From Amylostereum areolatum (Eukaryota > Basidiomycota > Agaricomycetes > Russulales > Stereaceae), in contig SAXG01000015.1 in the NCBI GenBank assembly GCA_012932865.1, positions 372,001-436,000 of the forward strand: a DNA stretch of 64,000 nt, given 5' to 3'. The position numbers were made by a program, and so were the translations under genes. Below the pieces are notes generated by a model. The model saw nothing but the letters and a program-made list of their open reading frames with translations. It was not told the DNA's origin and did no database searches. Positions 50,945-62,400 of this stretch are shown here, in pieces (position 1 is the stretch's first letter; every line of letters begins with the position of its first letter).

Positions 50945-51318
50945 TGTTAGGGATTGGTCCAGCGACTGGCAGATCACCCAAGTCACCCAAAGAGAGAAAA
51001 GGAAAAGGATGGATTGACACGAGAGGGTCCAAGTCCAGGCGTAGGGCCGAAGCAGTACATGGGGAATGAAGAGGACAATCTAAGGAAAAAGGACGCAAAG
51101 GAGAGCCTTATATATGTACAGGATCAATGGTGCGATGATGGTGCGAGCGGGAGAAAACAATAAGGAAAAGGAAGGAGGAGGACAGAGTCCGGAGCAATGA
51201 TGTCATAGATGAAGAGATAAGGGAGGCGTCAGGTTGACAATGTCATGTGATGGGAAATGAGATCATGTGACCAAATGTGATGCAGCAAAAAGGGAAAGGA
51301 TTGAGGCAATCCGTGACA
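50945..51318 (-). repeat. 3' LTR of the second Gypsy family
   Basis: 374 bp, TG..CA on the minus strand, with TATATAAGG near 51108-51116. Confidence 0.85.
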
Positions 51319-53159
51319 TTACCCCCCTCTTTAAGGCGCGCTTTCACCGGGAGCACAAGTTCATCGTCCATTGTGGATGCAAGGAATTCAGTCTGGGTAG
51401 GGAGTTGAAGGCGGTAAGTCACTGGTCTAAGGATGTCAGTGATGGTAAATGGGCCATGTCGTTTTGCTGTGAGCTTAGCTTTTGGATGTGTAGTCTTCAG
51501 GTTCTTACCATCCAGCCAGACCTTGTCACTGACTTCAAAGTGCACTCCTTCCTGTGTTGAGTCGCCGTTGTAGTGTTTCATCAGGTTGCATGCCGTTTCG
51601 AGACTTGCTTGTGATTCCTTGCATATGTCTTCGAGGTGCTGGAAGTGTTCTTTGACAGCGAGGTTTTCGGAGATGGGGTTGACGGAGGGGATCATTGTCG
51701 GTAGGAAACCATAAAGCAGCTCGAATGGGGCACAACCTGTAGCTGAATGGACACGAATGTTGTGTGAAAACTCGATGAAGGGGAGGTACTTCACCCAGTC
51801 ATCCTACTGATAGTTGCAGAATGCCCGGAGGTATTGCTCGAACTCTTGGTTCGCCCGTTCGCTTTCACCATCCATTTGAGGGTGGTACGCTGTGCTCATT
51901 GAAGCCTTGATTCCGAGTTTGGCGCAAGTCTCTTGCATAACCTTGCTTGCATACTGTGGGCCACGGTCAGAGATCATCTGTTTCCACAGCCATAGTGTCG
52001 CCACACGCGGTCCAGCAGGATGTCGACAGTGCCATTGCTGTCGATCTTTTTGGTGCACGGTGCAATGCAGATGGCCTTGGAGAGGCGGTCTACAATCTTG
52101 CAGATAGTGTCGTATCCATCAGAGGGAGGCAGATCAGTAACAAAGTCAGTTGTGATCACCTCAAATGGGTGTTCTGGGACGGCGTTGGGGATCATATCGA
52201 CATGGGGGTGCTGAGGCCGGTTCTTGGTCGCTTGACAAACAGTGCATCCTTCGACGTAGTCGTATACAAAGACTGACATCCCTGGCCACCAGTATTCTCG
52301 GCTGAGAGGTTCATACGTCTTGTGGCAACCTGGGTGCCTGGCCATCGGTGAGTCATGAAACGACTTGACAATGTCATGACGTAGCTCAATGTTTGCAGGT
52401 ACATAGACCTTTCCTCTAAACAGAATCATCCCGTCTTCCAGGTTCCACTCTTGAAGGTCCTTGACAAGTGATCCTGGCCCATTGCGAAGTATGGCATCCA
52501 TGGCTTGTACAACTTTAGCATCTTTGGTGCAAGCATCTCAAATGTGTCGGTGTAGGTCAGCATCGCCTATAGTGGTTACAGTGCGTGACCGAGTAGCACG
52601 GATACAGAAGTACTTGGGGTCTAGGAGGACACGTTCCTTGTTGTCGTTCTCGACCCCCTCTTTAAGGTCAGGGCGTCTGGACAATGGATCTGGTTGATGG
52701 TGAAGGCCTGGCTTGTGCATCAGTGTAAAATCAAAACGTGTGAGGAATAACACCCATTGGGCCTGCCAACAACTCAACTTCTGTGCTTCCTTGAAGTATT
52801 CCAGGTTCTTGTGGTCCGTCCAAATCTCAACTAGATGAGTTGCGCCTTCCAGATAGTGTTGCCAAGCTTCAAGTGCACAAATGATCACCAGCAGCTCCTT
52901 GTTGTAGATGTCGTAGTTGTATTCTGGTTCAGTGAGAGACTTGGATAGGTAGGCGACAGGATGAAGTTGACCATCTTTGCCACGCTGCGAGAGGATACCT
53001 CCGGTTGCAAAGTCCAAGGCATCGACTTCCACCAAGTACAGTTTCAATGGGTCAGAGAGAACTAGGACAGGTGACGAGGTGAACGCAGCTTTGAGTGCAG
53101 CAGAGGCGTTTTGACACTCTACAGTCCAGTTCCATGGATGGTCCTTCTTGGTCAATTCG
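50945..53159 (-). mobile_element. 5'-truncated Ty3/Gypsy element of a second family with its 3' LTR
   Basis: On the minus strand from 53159: RNase H (VEVDALDFATGGILSQRGK, NYDIYNKELLVIICALEAW), integrase zinc finger (HDSPMARHPGCHKTYEPLSR), DDE core ([39 protein letters not shown]) and the C-terminal part (KVWLDGKNLKTTHPKAKL). The 3' LTR is 50945-51318, TGTCAC..CTAACA, after a purine tract. No chromodomain is seen before the LTR. A few stops and frameshifts are present; gag, PR and RT are missing. Confidence 0.88.
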
Positions 53160-53907
53160 AATACATCAGGAAAACTCCAAGTACTTGAGCTGTACTTGGA
53201 CTTGGAGCTGACAGCTTGGACTTGGAGACAACCCTTAGACAGAACTTGAACTGGAACAATAATACTTGCAGACTTACTGAAAAAGGTGGCACTTGGAAGT
53301 GCCCTTAGAAATCTAGTAATTTACTTATATCCTTGAATATTTTATAGGTAGCTTGCATGAACTCTAAAAACACGAACTGATCTCGAAAGTTGCTAAGTCG
53401 CGACTCGCGACTTGGTGAATTCAAGAACAAGATGAATCACGTGAGCTACCTCTTTTCTCGATGCCCAACGCCGTGTCGTCTCCTTGTTCTCGACCACGAC
53501 AACTGTCGTCGTCGTGGACCCAGCTTCACTGCCATCAACATCCTCAACACCGACACTGTCGTTATTGTCAACGCTGGCGTCGCCGTCGCCTTCTCCTCAC
53601 ACCCTCGTCACCCCGCCATTCTCAACACCCGTGCCCCCGTCGCTTCAATGGCCACGTCGCCGCCGAGTCTTCAATACTTCTCTCCCGGTCGCCCTCAACG
53701 CCCACACCCATCGCCCTCCACGCCCACACCCTTGTCACCCCTCCAACACCAATGCACCCATTGCCCCCAACGCCGACGTGCGTCGCCCCCAGCGCCGATG
53801 GCTTCATCACTTCCAATGCCAATGCCCATGTTGCCAATGCCCTCATCAGCCCCCAATGCCCACGGCACCAACACCTTCATCACTCGCCAATGCCCATGCC
53901 CATTCTC
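53160..53907. other. No gene; short direct repeats and C-rich low complexity
   Basis: It contains CTTGGACTTGGAG repeats (53197-53233) and the palindrome AAGTCGCGACTCGCGACTT (53395-53413), then C-rich sequence from 53460. Confidence 0.5.
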
Positions 53908-54147
53908 GAGTGTTTGGCTGTCAGTGCCGCGGCCGTGTCGAAGAAGATCAGTGTCGAGCCGAAGGTCAAGTTGCCCGGTGTCGGGGAGGGCTACCAGGGT
54001 GTGTTTGTTTCTTTGTTTTGGTACGGTTGTATGTGCGTAAAACTAACTTGGGTTTAGATCACAATGTGTGCTTTGTCCCGTACCAGGCTGCCGACTACGC
54101 GCACATGCTCGATTTCATCCTGTGCAACAAGCCCGAGGCGATGGAGC
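53908..54147 (+). pseudogene. Two-exon fragment resembling a GMC oxidoreductase
   Basis: Exons 53908-53998 and 54058-54147 read KKISVEPKVKLPGVGEGYQD then HNVCFVPYQAADYAHM. The V-x-LPGVGE-x-x-QDH pattern is typical of GMC flavoenzymes after the FAD-binding part. Only this piece exists between low-complexity blocks, so it is a relic or captured fragment. Nothing else is recognised to 54532. Confidence 0.4.
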
Positions 54148-54532
54148 GTGCGTGTTTCCTCTCCAGCTCCTTGCTTTGTAGCCTTTCTGACCCATGGCCT
54201 GTACAGTGGCTTCTTCCAAGTGGAAAAAGAATGAACACCCTCGTCACACGCCAACGCCAACGTGCTTGTTGCCCGCAACGCCGACGTGCATTGCCCCCAG
54301 CACTGACAGCCTCATCGTGCCCAACGCCAATGTCCTCATCACGACCACGGCAATGCCTGTCATCCCCAGCCCAGCGCCGACAGCATCCTCACGTCCCTCC
54401 ACCTTAATGCCCCTGCCCTGCATCTCCGTCATTCCGACGCTCGTGGCTCCGTTGCCCCCAACGCTTGCAGCTTCATCATCCTCAATACTTGTGGCCCTGT
54501 TGTCCTCGTCAGAGCCGTCAACAAGGTATGTC

Positions 54533-56732
54533 CGCGTGTAGGAGGTCTGCAAACGAAGAAAGAAATGGAGTGATCCGTGACATTACCCCCCCTTTAAGAT
54601 GCGCTTTCACCTGGAGTGTGATGTCATCTGCAAGGGTAGATGTAAGAAAATCATCAAAGGAAATGCCAAGTGAACGCACGGGGCGGGGTGCGTTTGGGTG
54701 GTGCTTGTGGAAGGCATCAATCATGTCTGTGACTTTTGAGAGCACTGAACGCGGAAGCCAGGTGTTCTCGGAGTCAGGGTAGCCAGCCCACTTGATGAGG
54801 TACTGAATACCCTTCTTGTTGCGGGTTGGCTTCAAGTCGATGATATCTTCAACATTGTATTCTTCTTTGTCATTGATGAGGTCGGGTGGCGGTTGTTCAT
54901 AGTTCAGGCCATGTGCCGTTGTCTCCTTGTACGCGGTGAGCAGTGAAGCGTGGAAGACTGGGTGGATTCGCCATGTCTTCGACAGCTTTAGGCAGTAGTT
55001 GACTAGGCTGATGATGTCAATGATTTCAAAGGGTCTGAATTGTTTGGCAGCAAGCTTAGCTTTCGGCCTCGTCGTCTTCAGGTTCTTGCCTTCAAGCCAG
55101 ACTTTGTCTCTGACAGCAAATTGTGTTGACTCGTTGACCGTGTCGCCATTGTAGTGTTTCATCAAGTCTGCTGTGAGGGCGAGGCTGGCCTTGATTTCCT
55201 GTTGGACTTCTTCGGCATTCTTCGACTGCAGGGACCTTTGAGGATGGGTTCACGGACGGGTACATCTTGGGGAGGAAGCCGTAGAGGACTTCAAAGGGAG
55301 CCTTTCCGGTAGCTGCATAGGTGCGATAGTTGTGAGAAGACTGGAAGAAAGGTAGCCACTTCACCCAGTTGTCTTGGCGGTAGTTACAGAACACTCGCAG
55401 GAACTGTTCGAGGTTCTGGTTCTCACGTTCGGTTTGGCCGTCTGTCTGTGGGTGGTACGCCGTGCTGAGGGCAGACTTGATCCCGAGCTTCTCATTGAGC
55501 GTACACATCACCTGTCCAGCAAATTGGGGTCCTCGGTCTGAGATGATCTTGTCTGCTAGGCCACAGTGTCAGTATAGCTTGTCAAAGAGAATGTCGGCTG
55601 TGCCGTCGCTGGTGATCTTTGTTGTACATGGGGTGGTAACCACCATCTTGGTGAGGCGATTGACCACAACATTGACAGCATTGTAGCCTTCGCAGTCAGG
55701 GAGTTCAACAATGAAGTCGGTGGAAATGACGCCAAATGGTCGATCAGGCACTTCATTTGAAATCATATCGACATAGGGTCGGCTGCTCTGTGTCTTCGTC
55801 GACTGACAGGTTGCGCATCCTGCTACAAAGTCATGGACAAAGACAGACATGTCTGGCCACCAGTATTCACGACTCACCAGTTTGTAGGTCTTAAAACGAC
55901 CAGGGTGTCCAGCTAGGGGCGATTCGTGGTACATATTGACAATGTCGCATCACAACTCGTCATCTGCAGGGACATATACCTTTCCTCTGAACAGGACCAG
56001 GCCTTCTTCATAGTTCCACTCTTGGAGGTTCTTGACAAGTGTACGCGGTCCTTTCCGTAGGATGGCATCCAGGGCTTGAACGACCTCGATATCCTTGGTC
56101 TTGCAGTCACAGATTCATCATCGGAGTTCGACATTGCCGGGGGAGGTTACTGCTCCTGGCTTTGTAGCACGTATCTGGAAGTACTTAGGGTCAAGCAAGA
56201 TGCACTGCTTGTTGTCATTTTCAACGCCGTGCTTGTGATTGGGTCGTCGAGACATTGGGTCCAGGCGATGGGATACCCCTGGTTTGTGAACGAGCGAAAA
56301 GTTGAATCGAGTGAGGAAAAGAGCCCAACGTGCCTGTCGGTGGCTCAGCTTCTGCACCATCTTGAAGTGCTCCAGGTTCTTGTGATCTGTCCAGATTTCA
56401 ACTGTGTCGGGGGCTCCTTCGAGATAGTGGTGCCACGCTTCAAGTGCACGAATGATTGCAAGCAGTTCCTTGCTGTAGATATCGTAGTTTTGTTTGGATT
56501 CTGAGAGGGCCTTGGAGAGGTACGCCACTGGGTGCCAGTGGCCATCGTCGCCTTTCTGCGAAAGGATGCCCCCAGTAGCAAAGTCTGAGGCATCGACCTT
56601 GACGAGGTAGGGTTTCCTTGGATCAGGCATAACTAAGACAGGGGAAGAGGTGAACACAGCTTTCAGTGCATCAAATGCTGTCTGGCAGTCCGCTGACCAA
56701 TTCCATGTGCAGTCCTTCTTTGTCAGGTCGAA
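54533..56732 (-). mobile_element. 5'-truncated second copy of the chromodomain Gypsy element
   Basis: Closely related to the element at 23661. It holds RNase H, integrase, chromodomain (QYLIKWAGYPDSENTWLP) and only about 50 bp of the 3' LTR (54582 down to 54533). It lacks the 127-bp insertion and the stop before the chromodomain. Its RNase H end is cut exactly where element X copy c begins (56733), so X probably inserted here or joined to it by rearrangement. Confidence 0.9.
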
Positions 56733-56939
56733 CTTGGTGGGGAGTGGGCCATTGTGAGCATGGCAGTACGGTTCCCTCCTTTCTTTTGTTTTACAATACA
56801 TTGTACACAGCCTCTACACATATACATATGTTCATTTATAGGTACAGGATATAGAAGTATGTAAATATCCACACTTCACTTCTCTGTGACATGTGAGTAC
56901 CACTGAGTGTGCACGTATACTATACATATTTATGTGTTG

Positions 56940-57118
56940 AGTGTGGGAGCGCACAAGCGCTCACACCATTTGTGTTGAATATGGGAGCGCGCAAGCGCTC
57001 ACACCATTTGTGTTGAATGTGGGAGCGCGCAAGCGCTCACACCATTTTGTGCTGGGCTGTGGGAGCGCGCAAGCGCTCACACTGTTTGTGTTGGGTGCAG
57101 GAGTGTGGAAGCACTCAC
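56940..57118. repeat. Palindromic satellite array of element X copy c, five units
   Basis: Units GTGGGAGCGCGCAAGCGCTC + ACACCATTTGTGTTGAAT type, very uniform. Confidence 0.92.
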
Positions 57119-57318
57119 ACAAGTTTATATTTTCCAATTGGTCATCACATGACCGACAGCAGAAATGATGTAGTTGACCTCCGGTCTGCCCAAACTGCAC
57201 GCCAACTAAGTACATCATTCCCGCTTTTTGGTCACATGATCATGTATATCTGTTCAAATCTCAACCTACAAACTGTTTTGAAACCAACTCAGTTCAGTTT
57301 TTCTCAGACCCTTCAATA

Positions 57319-57783
57319 GAGTGTATTCAAAGCCGGTTTGCACTCCGTGTTAAGGCTCAACCAATTTCGTGTTGAGGATTTGCTCCATCATGACTGATGG
57401 TGACCCTGGGTGACAAATGTGTGACCAAACTGTTACAAGACGCTTGGGGAATGCGCAACGACGGCACAACACGTTGCAGTGTTGCCGCTTTGCTGTCACA
57501 TCACCGTCTCTCCATTGCCTCTCTCCCTCACGAAACCTATCATGTCCACCCGTAAATTCTCTGTGTTTCATTTCAAGCACTCGCCATTCACTCACCATCA
57601 TTGTTGTTGTCATCGTGGACAGCGATGAGAGAGGTAAGTAGTGTGTTATTGGGCTGTGCATGTGACAGTGGCCTGGAAGGCCCACCGTGCCACTGTCACT
57701 CAGCAACGGCCGGGGCTCGTTCAATTTTGCGTTGAAGCCCCCATCAATTTGTGTCGGCTAAGCGCCCAGTTTTGAATACACTC
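57319..57783. mobile_element. MITE with TIRs and TA target duplication (copy 2)
   Basis: Same ends as 37343-37802 (GAGTGTATTCAAA..GAATACACTC), flanked by TA at 57317-57318 and 57784-57785. Confidence 0.9.
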
Positions 57784-57798
57784 TAATCTAGCCTCGGT

Positions 57799-57910
57799 CC
57801 AGGTGTTCGACACGTGACCCCCAACCCACCATACACCTGGTTCTGATTACTAAGAGTCGGAGATCAGGCAGAGAATGAAAGGGGGTCACTTTGTCGAACA
57901 CCTGGGCAGA
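57799..57910. repeat. Small inverted repeat (CAGGTGTTCGACA arms)
   Basis: CCAGGTGTTCGACACGTGAC at about 57799 faces GTCACTTTGTCGAACACCTG ending near 57905. It is possibly a separate small MITE. Confidence 0.7.
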
Positions 57911-58084
57911 CTGGTCGTGGTTTTGGCAGGCCTGCCAAAGATATGGTTCGACTTAGCAAAATTTTGCTTCGCACATGACCATCGGACTGCTGCCGCATCC
58001 TCCTGTTTTCACTTCCTCCTCTTTGTACACACTTTCATGGCTCAAGAACAAGTATTGGTGGCAAGTACACGGAAAACAGCCTGT

Positions 58085-58240
58085 GAGCGATGGGCTTGGA
58101 GGCACTGAAGGAAGAGGGTGCTCGTAACCGCGCTGAAATGGAGAACACAATGCTGTCAGGTACGTATCCCTCGTTTCCTCCATCCTCCATCCCTGTCCCT
58201 ATACGTACCCAACACAGTGATGGCTGCCCTTCATCTGTAA
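58085..58240 (+). pseudogene. Captured 3' end of an unrecognised gene
   Basis: Exon text GLEALKEEGARNRAEMENTM ends at 58159; an intron (58160-58217, GTACGT..ACAG) leads to VMAALHL and a stop at 58240. Good splice sites but no upstream exons. Confidence 0.4.
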
Positions 58241-58361
58241 GCCTCAAGGCTCAAATTCCATAGAACCACAGCTATCCGTCTTGCCCATCTTCACATTGAG
58301 TCCACCTTCATCTTCCTCGACCTGGCCCTGCCCCCCGCTCCTGACACCAACAACAACGACA

Positions 58362-59072
58362 ATGTCCTCTGTCACCTTTGAACGCATCCACATCCAAGCC
58401 AATGGCATAGGTGGCTTCTACCATGCAGCGGGAAAGCCCGAGTCCCCGACACTCCTCCTCCTGCACGGCTTCCCCTCCTCCATACAATTTCGCATGGACC
58501 GCACCCTTCTTCCACCCCTCGCCGCCGACTACCGCGTCATCACGCCCGACCTGCCCGGCTTCAGCTTCACGGAGGTGCCCACCAAGTGCCAGTACACGTA
58601 CATGTTCGACGGCCTGTCGAAGACCGTCGAGGCCTTTATCGACGCGCTCGACCTGACCAAGTTTGCGGTGTATATGTTCGACTACGATGTAAGTCCTTCG
58701 TCCCGCCTGCCCATCCGCCTGCACGAACTGTTCTCTTTTGCTTTGGTAGGCGCACACCGGCCTGTGCCTCGCGCTGCGCCACCCCGACTGTGTCACTGCC
58801 ATCACCCAAAATGGCAATGCCTATGACGAAGGGTTGCGCTCCGCGCCTACTGAGCCCTGCCTGCTTTCTCCTCCATGGCCCCCAAGGCCGCCACACTCTC
58901 CGCCATCTTCACGCTCGTGACAAACCAGTGGCAGTACATGGACAGCGTGCCGGCCGCGCTGCTCCCGTGTGTCGACCCCGCGGCCTACACACTCGACACG
59001 CTCCTCATGGCCTGCCCAGGCCAGCACGAGGCGCAAAGGCATACAAATGTTTGCGCACATGCACACACATGA
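58362..59072 (+). pseudogene. Truncated alpha/beta hydrolase (epoxide hydrolase/dehalogenase-like)
   Basis: From ATG 58362: SSVTFERIHIQANG, then TLLLLHGFPSSIQFRMD (HGxP oxyanion motif), YRVITPDLPGFSFTEVP, an intron at 58689-58749 and AHTGLCLALRHPD..NGNAYDEG. The position before AHTG, where a nucleophile motif is expected, reads FDYD. After a frame break, TNQWQYMDSVPAALL and VDPAAYTLDTLLM continue, then the match ends. The C-terminal third with the catalytic His is missing, so it cannot be active. Confidence 0.75.
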
Positions 59073-59458
59073 GCCGCAAAGTGTGGCACACTTCCACAGA
59101 TAACGTGCACTTTCACGGTCACAGAGGCGGCTGAGATGATGAGTGACAGACCCAGTTTTCTCAATTGTAGTCTCATTTTGGGTTTTTTCCCCTCCTCTGT
59201 TTGTGGTATCACATCCTTGATCAATATATAACTGAATGATTGAGATAATTAGAGAGACAGAGGTGGTGAGTGAATAGAGGAAGGAAATCTCGTCGCAGGC
59301 AGCTGTCGTGCGAGAGCAAAATTTGGCTAAGTCAGATCATATCTTTGGCAGGCCTGCCAAAATGGCCACCAGTCAGCCCAGCCGTTTCTGAATGGAGGTT
59401 GCGGAGTTTGAGAGAAATGGCTGTGTCTGAGCCTAACTCTAATCCATGGAATTCATCT

Positions 59459-59486
59459 GTTTTAATTTAATTTAATTTAATTTATT
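59459..59486. repeat. (TTTAA)n microsatellite
   Basis: Four to five TTTAA units at the start of the core join of copy c. Confidence 0.9.
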
Positions 59487-61923
59487 GTATTACATGCTTA
59501 TTTTATCTACACCACCACCCGCACACGTACAACAGCACGGGCGAGTTGAGGGCAGGGACGTGGGAGGGGACGCGGGCGCGTCGAGGGCGAGGTGTCGAGG
59601 ACGGCCGCGCACGGGTGTCGAGGGCAGCCGCGCATGGGCGTTGACGGCGGGTGCACGTGGGTGTTGAGGGTGTGCGGGTGCGACGAGGGCAGGTACGCGC
59701 GCTTCGACGGCGGACGCGCGCGCGTGGATGCGCAACAACGGCACGGGAGCTGGTGCGGGCGCAGGCGAGGGGGTGTTGATGGCTGGGCAGCGGGCGAGGG
59801 CACAGGCAAAGGTCGGGCGTGCGCGTGGGCATGGGCTCTGGCATGGTGATGGTTGCAAAGTGGGCACGTCGTGGGCTCGAGGGCGCGAGCGGGGGGCGAG
59901 TCGAGGGCAGGGGTGGGGCGCTGAGGGCGGACATGGGCATCCAAGGGGGGCAGGGATGTGCATGTTGTCCCAGGCACCACGGGTACCAGCATTGAGGGCG
60001 CAAGGGCACGGGCAATGAGGGCGCATGGGCGCAGTGGTTGAGGGCGCGCGGGCGCAGACAGGTCATAGTCACGCGGTTGCGAGTGGGGTGTGGGTGGGCA
60101 TGCACATTGAGGGTGCGCAGGGCGTGAGCGTGTTGAGGGCGTGGGTGCGGTGTGGTAGGGTCGCGTAGATGCTCGTGACACGTCGGGGAGTGTTCAGGAG
60201 GTTCCAATGGAGAGTACGGGCGAGGGGGAGAGAAACGGAAGGGACCTAGGAAGAGAAGGATGCGTGGGAAACACACCTAAGTCGTGCGCGGGAGGCGTAC
60301 AACGCGTTTGGGGGCCTTTCGGTAATCTACCGTTGGGCGATTTTGGGGCTGCGAATCAGGAGAGGAGCTGGGGGATAATAGAAAGATGTTCTTATGCTGG
60401 GTTTTTAGCGGGCAAGGGCATGCGTGCGAGGACAAGCGGGAGCGGGGACGGGCAAGCGGGGCCGACCTTTTCAGAGGAAGAGTTGGGGGGGAGAAAAAGC
60501 GATCCTTTGCGCCTTCAGGGCAGTGAGTTATACATATCAGGCTGCCAATTGGGCACGCGCGTGCTCGTGCGCCGCCCGGGCTTCGGGAGAACAAAGTAGG
60601 AGACGAAGGAGAGGGGGAGTGACAGGATACGCGTGGACACGAGACGGAAGCAAAAAGAAGGGGGATATGGACTATAATCGTACTGGTGCATGGGTAACAT
60701 AGGAGGTGCCTTCGCCTCTCGTCTAGTGTGCGAACCTCAGGTGTCGAGGGCGTCGGGACTATTGACGGGCGTCCGCGCACAAACAACGGTCTGCTGCCCA
60801 GGCAGAGGACGAGGGAGGGACTCATTCTCCCCGCCCTTCGTCGTCGCGTGCGGTGGTCCGCGTCCTTGGCACCCGAGGAACAGCACAGTCGGCGATCGGG
60901 TCAGGGATGGCGGCAGGAACGAAGGAGGGAGAGTGTGGGGGAGGTAGAGGACCGAGGAGTAAGGTGTTGGGGACGGGGAAAGTTTGACGAGAAAGGTAAA
61001 GATCGGGGGTTTTGGAATCGAGTGGGGGAGAGTAGATAAGAAGAGGGAGTGCGTACGGTAGAAGCAGAAAGGACGGCGAGGCGCTATGCTCGACGGAAGC
61101 AAAAACCGCAGGTCCATCCCTGTACCTTCCAGCTTGCTCGCGGGCATGCGATCCTTGAGGTGCGGTCGACGGCTGCTTGACGGCCGGACACGGGGTGTGT
61201 CTGATGTGACGGGAGGGCTTTCCTGGAGTACGAGAGATGTGAGAGAGAGGCGGAGAGTCCGTGGAGGAAGTAAAATGGTGAACCTGCGAACGTGCGCGTC
61301 AATCTACGGATGATGGCCGCTCGTCACGTGGTACGCGCACTTGGCGGATTACGCGTGCACGAGTCGAGAACGGGGATATTAATGGTGGAAGCTAAAAGGT
61401 AGGTATCGGGGGATTCAAAAGGGGTTCAGCGGTCTGGAGGGTGTGAATGGGGGCGCCTACGGATGCGGAGGGCTTGTGGGCGTGCGTGCGCGGTGGTTGA
61501 GGGTGTGGGCGTGGGCATTGAAGGTGCAGGCGTGGGCTGAGACAGCGCGGGTGTCAGTGTGGGCAGGGAGGGTGCGGGTGCGGGCGAGCGCGTCGACGGT
61601 GATGGGGCCACGTGAGCGTCGAGGGCGCGGACACGCGGGTGTCGAGAGCGCGGGCGCACGGGCGTCGAGTGCGCGGGCGTCAAGAGCGCGGGGATGGGCG
61701 TGTCGAGGATGCAGGCACGCAGGTGTCAAGGGCGCGGACGCACGGGAATTTCTTGAGAGCACAAGCGCATGAACGTCGAGGGCGCAGGCGTGGGCATGTC
61801 GACGGAGGGGGAGCGAGGAGACAAGGACTTCCAGGTCCAGGAGGAGGAGGAGGAAAGGAGGATGACGTGTCGCATCTCGCCAGTTGCCGAGGTGCCATGT
61901 CGCGACCGCACATAGATTGGTGG

Positions 61924-61981
61924 GATCATGACATATTTTTGGGTCGTGTTTCAAAACACGACCCAAAAATACGTCATGATC
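61924..61981. repeat. Near-perfect 28-bp hairpin in element X copy c
   Basis: GATCATGACATATTTTTGGG + TCGTGTTT faces its complement with one mismatch. It sits at the G-rich to C-rich switch. Confidence 0.95.
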
Positions 61982-62036
61982 TCAGCACCTTTCTCTTCTT
62001 CTTCCTCACCTCCTTCCGCTGTTTCCTCTCTCTCAC

Positions 62037-62106
62037 CCTCGCCCTCGCCCTCGCCCTCGCCCTCGCCCTCGCCCTCGCCCTCGCCCTCGCCCTCGCCCTC
62101 GCCCTC
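62037..62106. repeat. Hexanucleotide repeat (CTCGCC)n
   Basis: About 11 perfect units. Confidence 0.95.
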
Positions 62107-62191
62107 AACGCGCACAGCGCTCACCCTCGACGTGCCATCGCAGCCACGCGCCGTCGCGCTTGCTGCCACGTGCCCGTTACAGGCGGGCAAA

Positions 62192-62217
62192 GATGCCATC
62201 ACTCGTGTGATGGCATC
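62192..62217. repeat. Hairpin in element X copy c (GATGCCATCAC stem)
   Basis: Perfect 11-bp arms around TCGT; same stem word as at 47697 and 47860. Confidence 0.92.
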
Positions 62218-62230
62218 CTCGCCCTCATGT

Positions 62231-62286
62231 GGTATGATGTTTTTCGGAGTCTATTCTCAGGAATGGACTCCGAAAATCGTCATACC
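62231..62286. repeat. Long hairpin in element X copy c (GGTATGATG stem)
   Basis: Outer GGTATGATGTTTTTCGG, inner AGTCTATTC / GAATGGACT, loop TCAG. Confidence 0.92.
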
Positions 62287-62333
62287 GTGCTGGTGAACGG
62301 CAACGCCGGCCTGGCATTTTTTTTGGCCCGAAA

Positions 62334-62400
62334 CCATCGTTATGACGTGGTTTCAGGACATGGGCTCATTCCATGTCCCGAAAACACGTCATAACAACGG
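62334..62400. repeat. Long hairpin in element X copy c (GTTATGACG stem)
   Basis: Arms of 30 bp: CCATCGTTATGACGTGGTTT on the left, inner GGACATGG, loop GCTCATT. Confidence 0.92.

Larger units (their letters stand above)
57896..59388. mobile_element. Gene-fragment-carrying TIR element inside X copy c
   Basis: Inverted arms of about 80 bp (57896-57965 and 59310-59388) share GGCAGGCCTGCCAAAGATAT, CTGACTTAG and CAAAATTTTGC words. Between them lie two gene fragments on the plus strand with introns still present: an unknown C-terminus (about 58085-58240) and an alpha/beta hydrolase (58362-59072). Retained introns mean capture at DNA level, as in Pack-type TIR elements. Confidence 0.6.

Noticed and set aside
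53395..53413. Palindrome AAGTCGCGACTCGCGACTT as a regulatory operator
   Set aside because: It lies in repeat debris without an adjacent functional gene.
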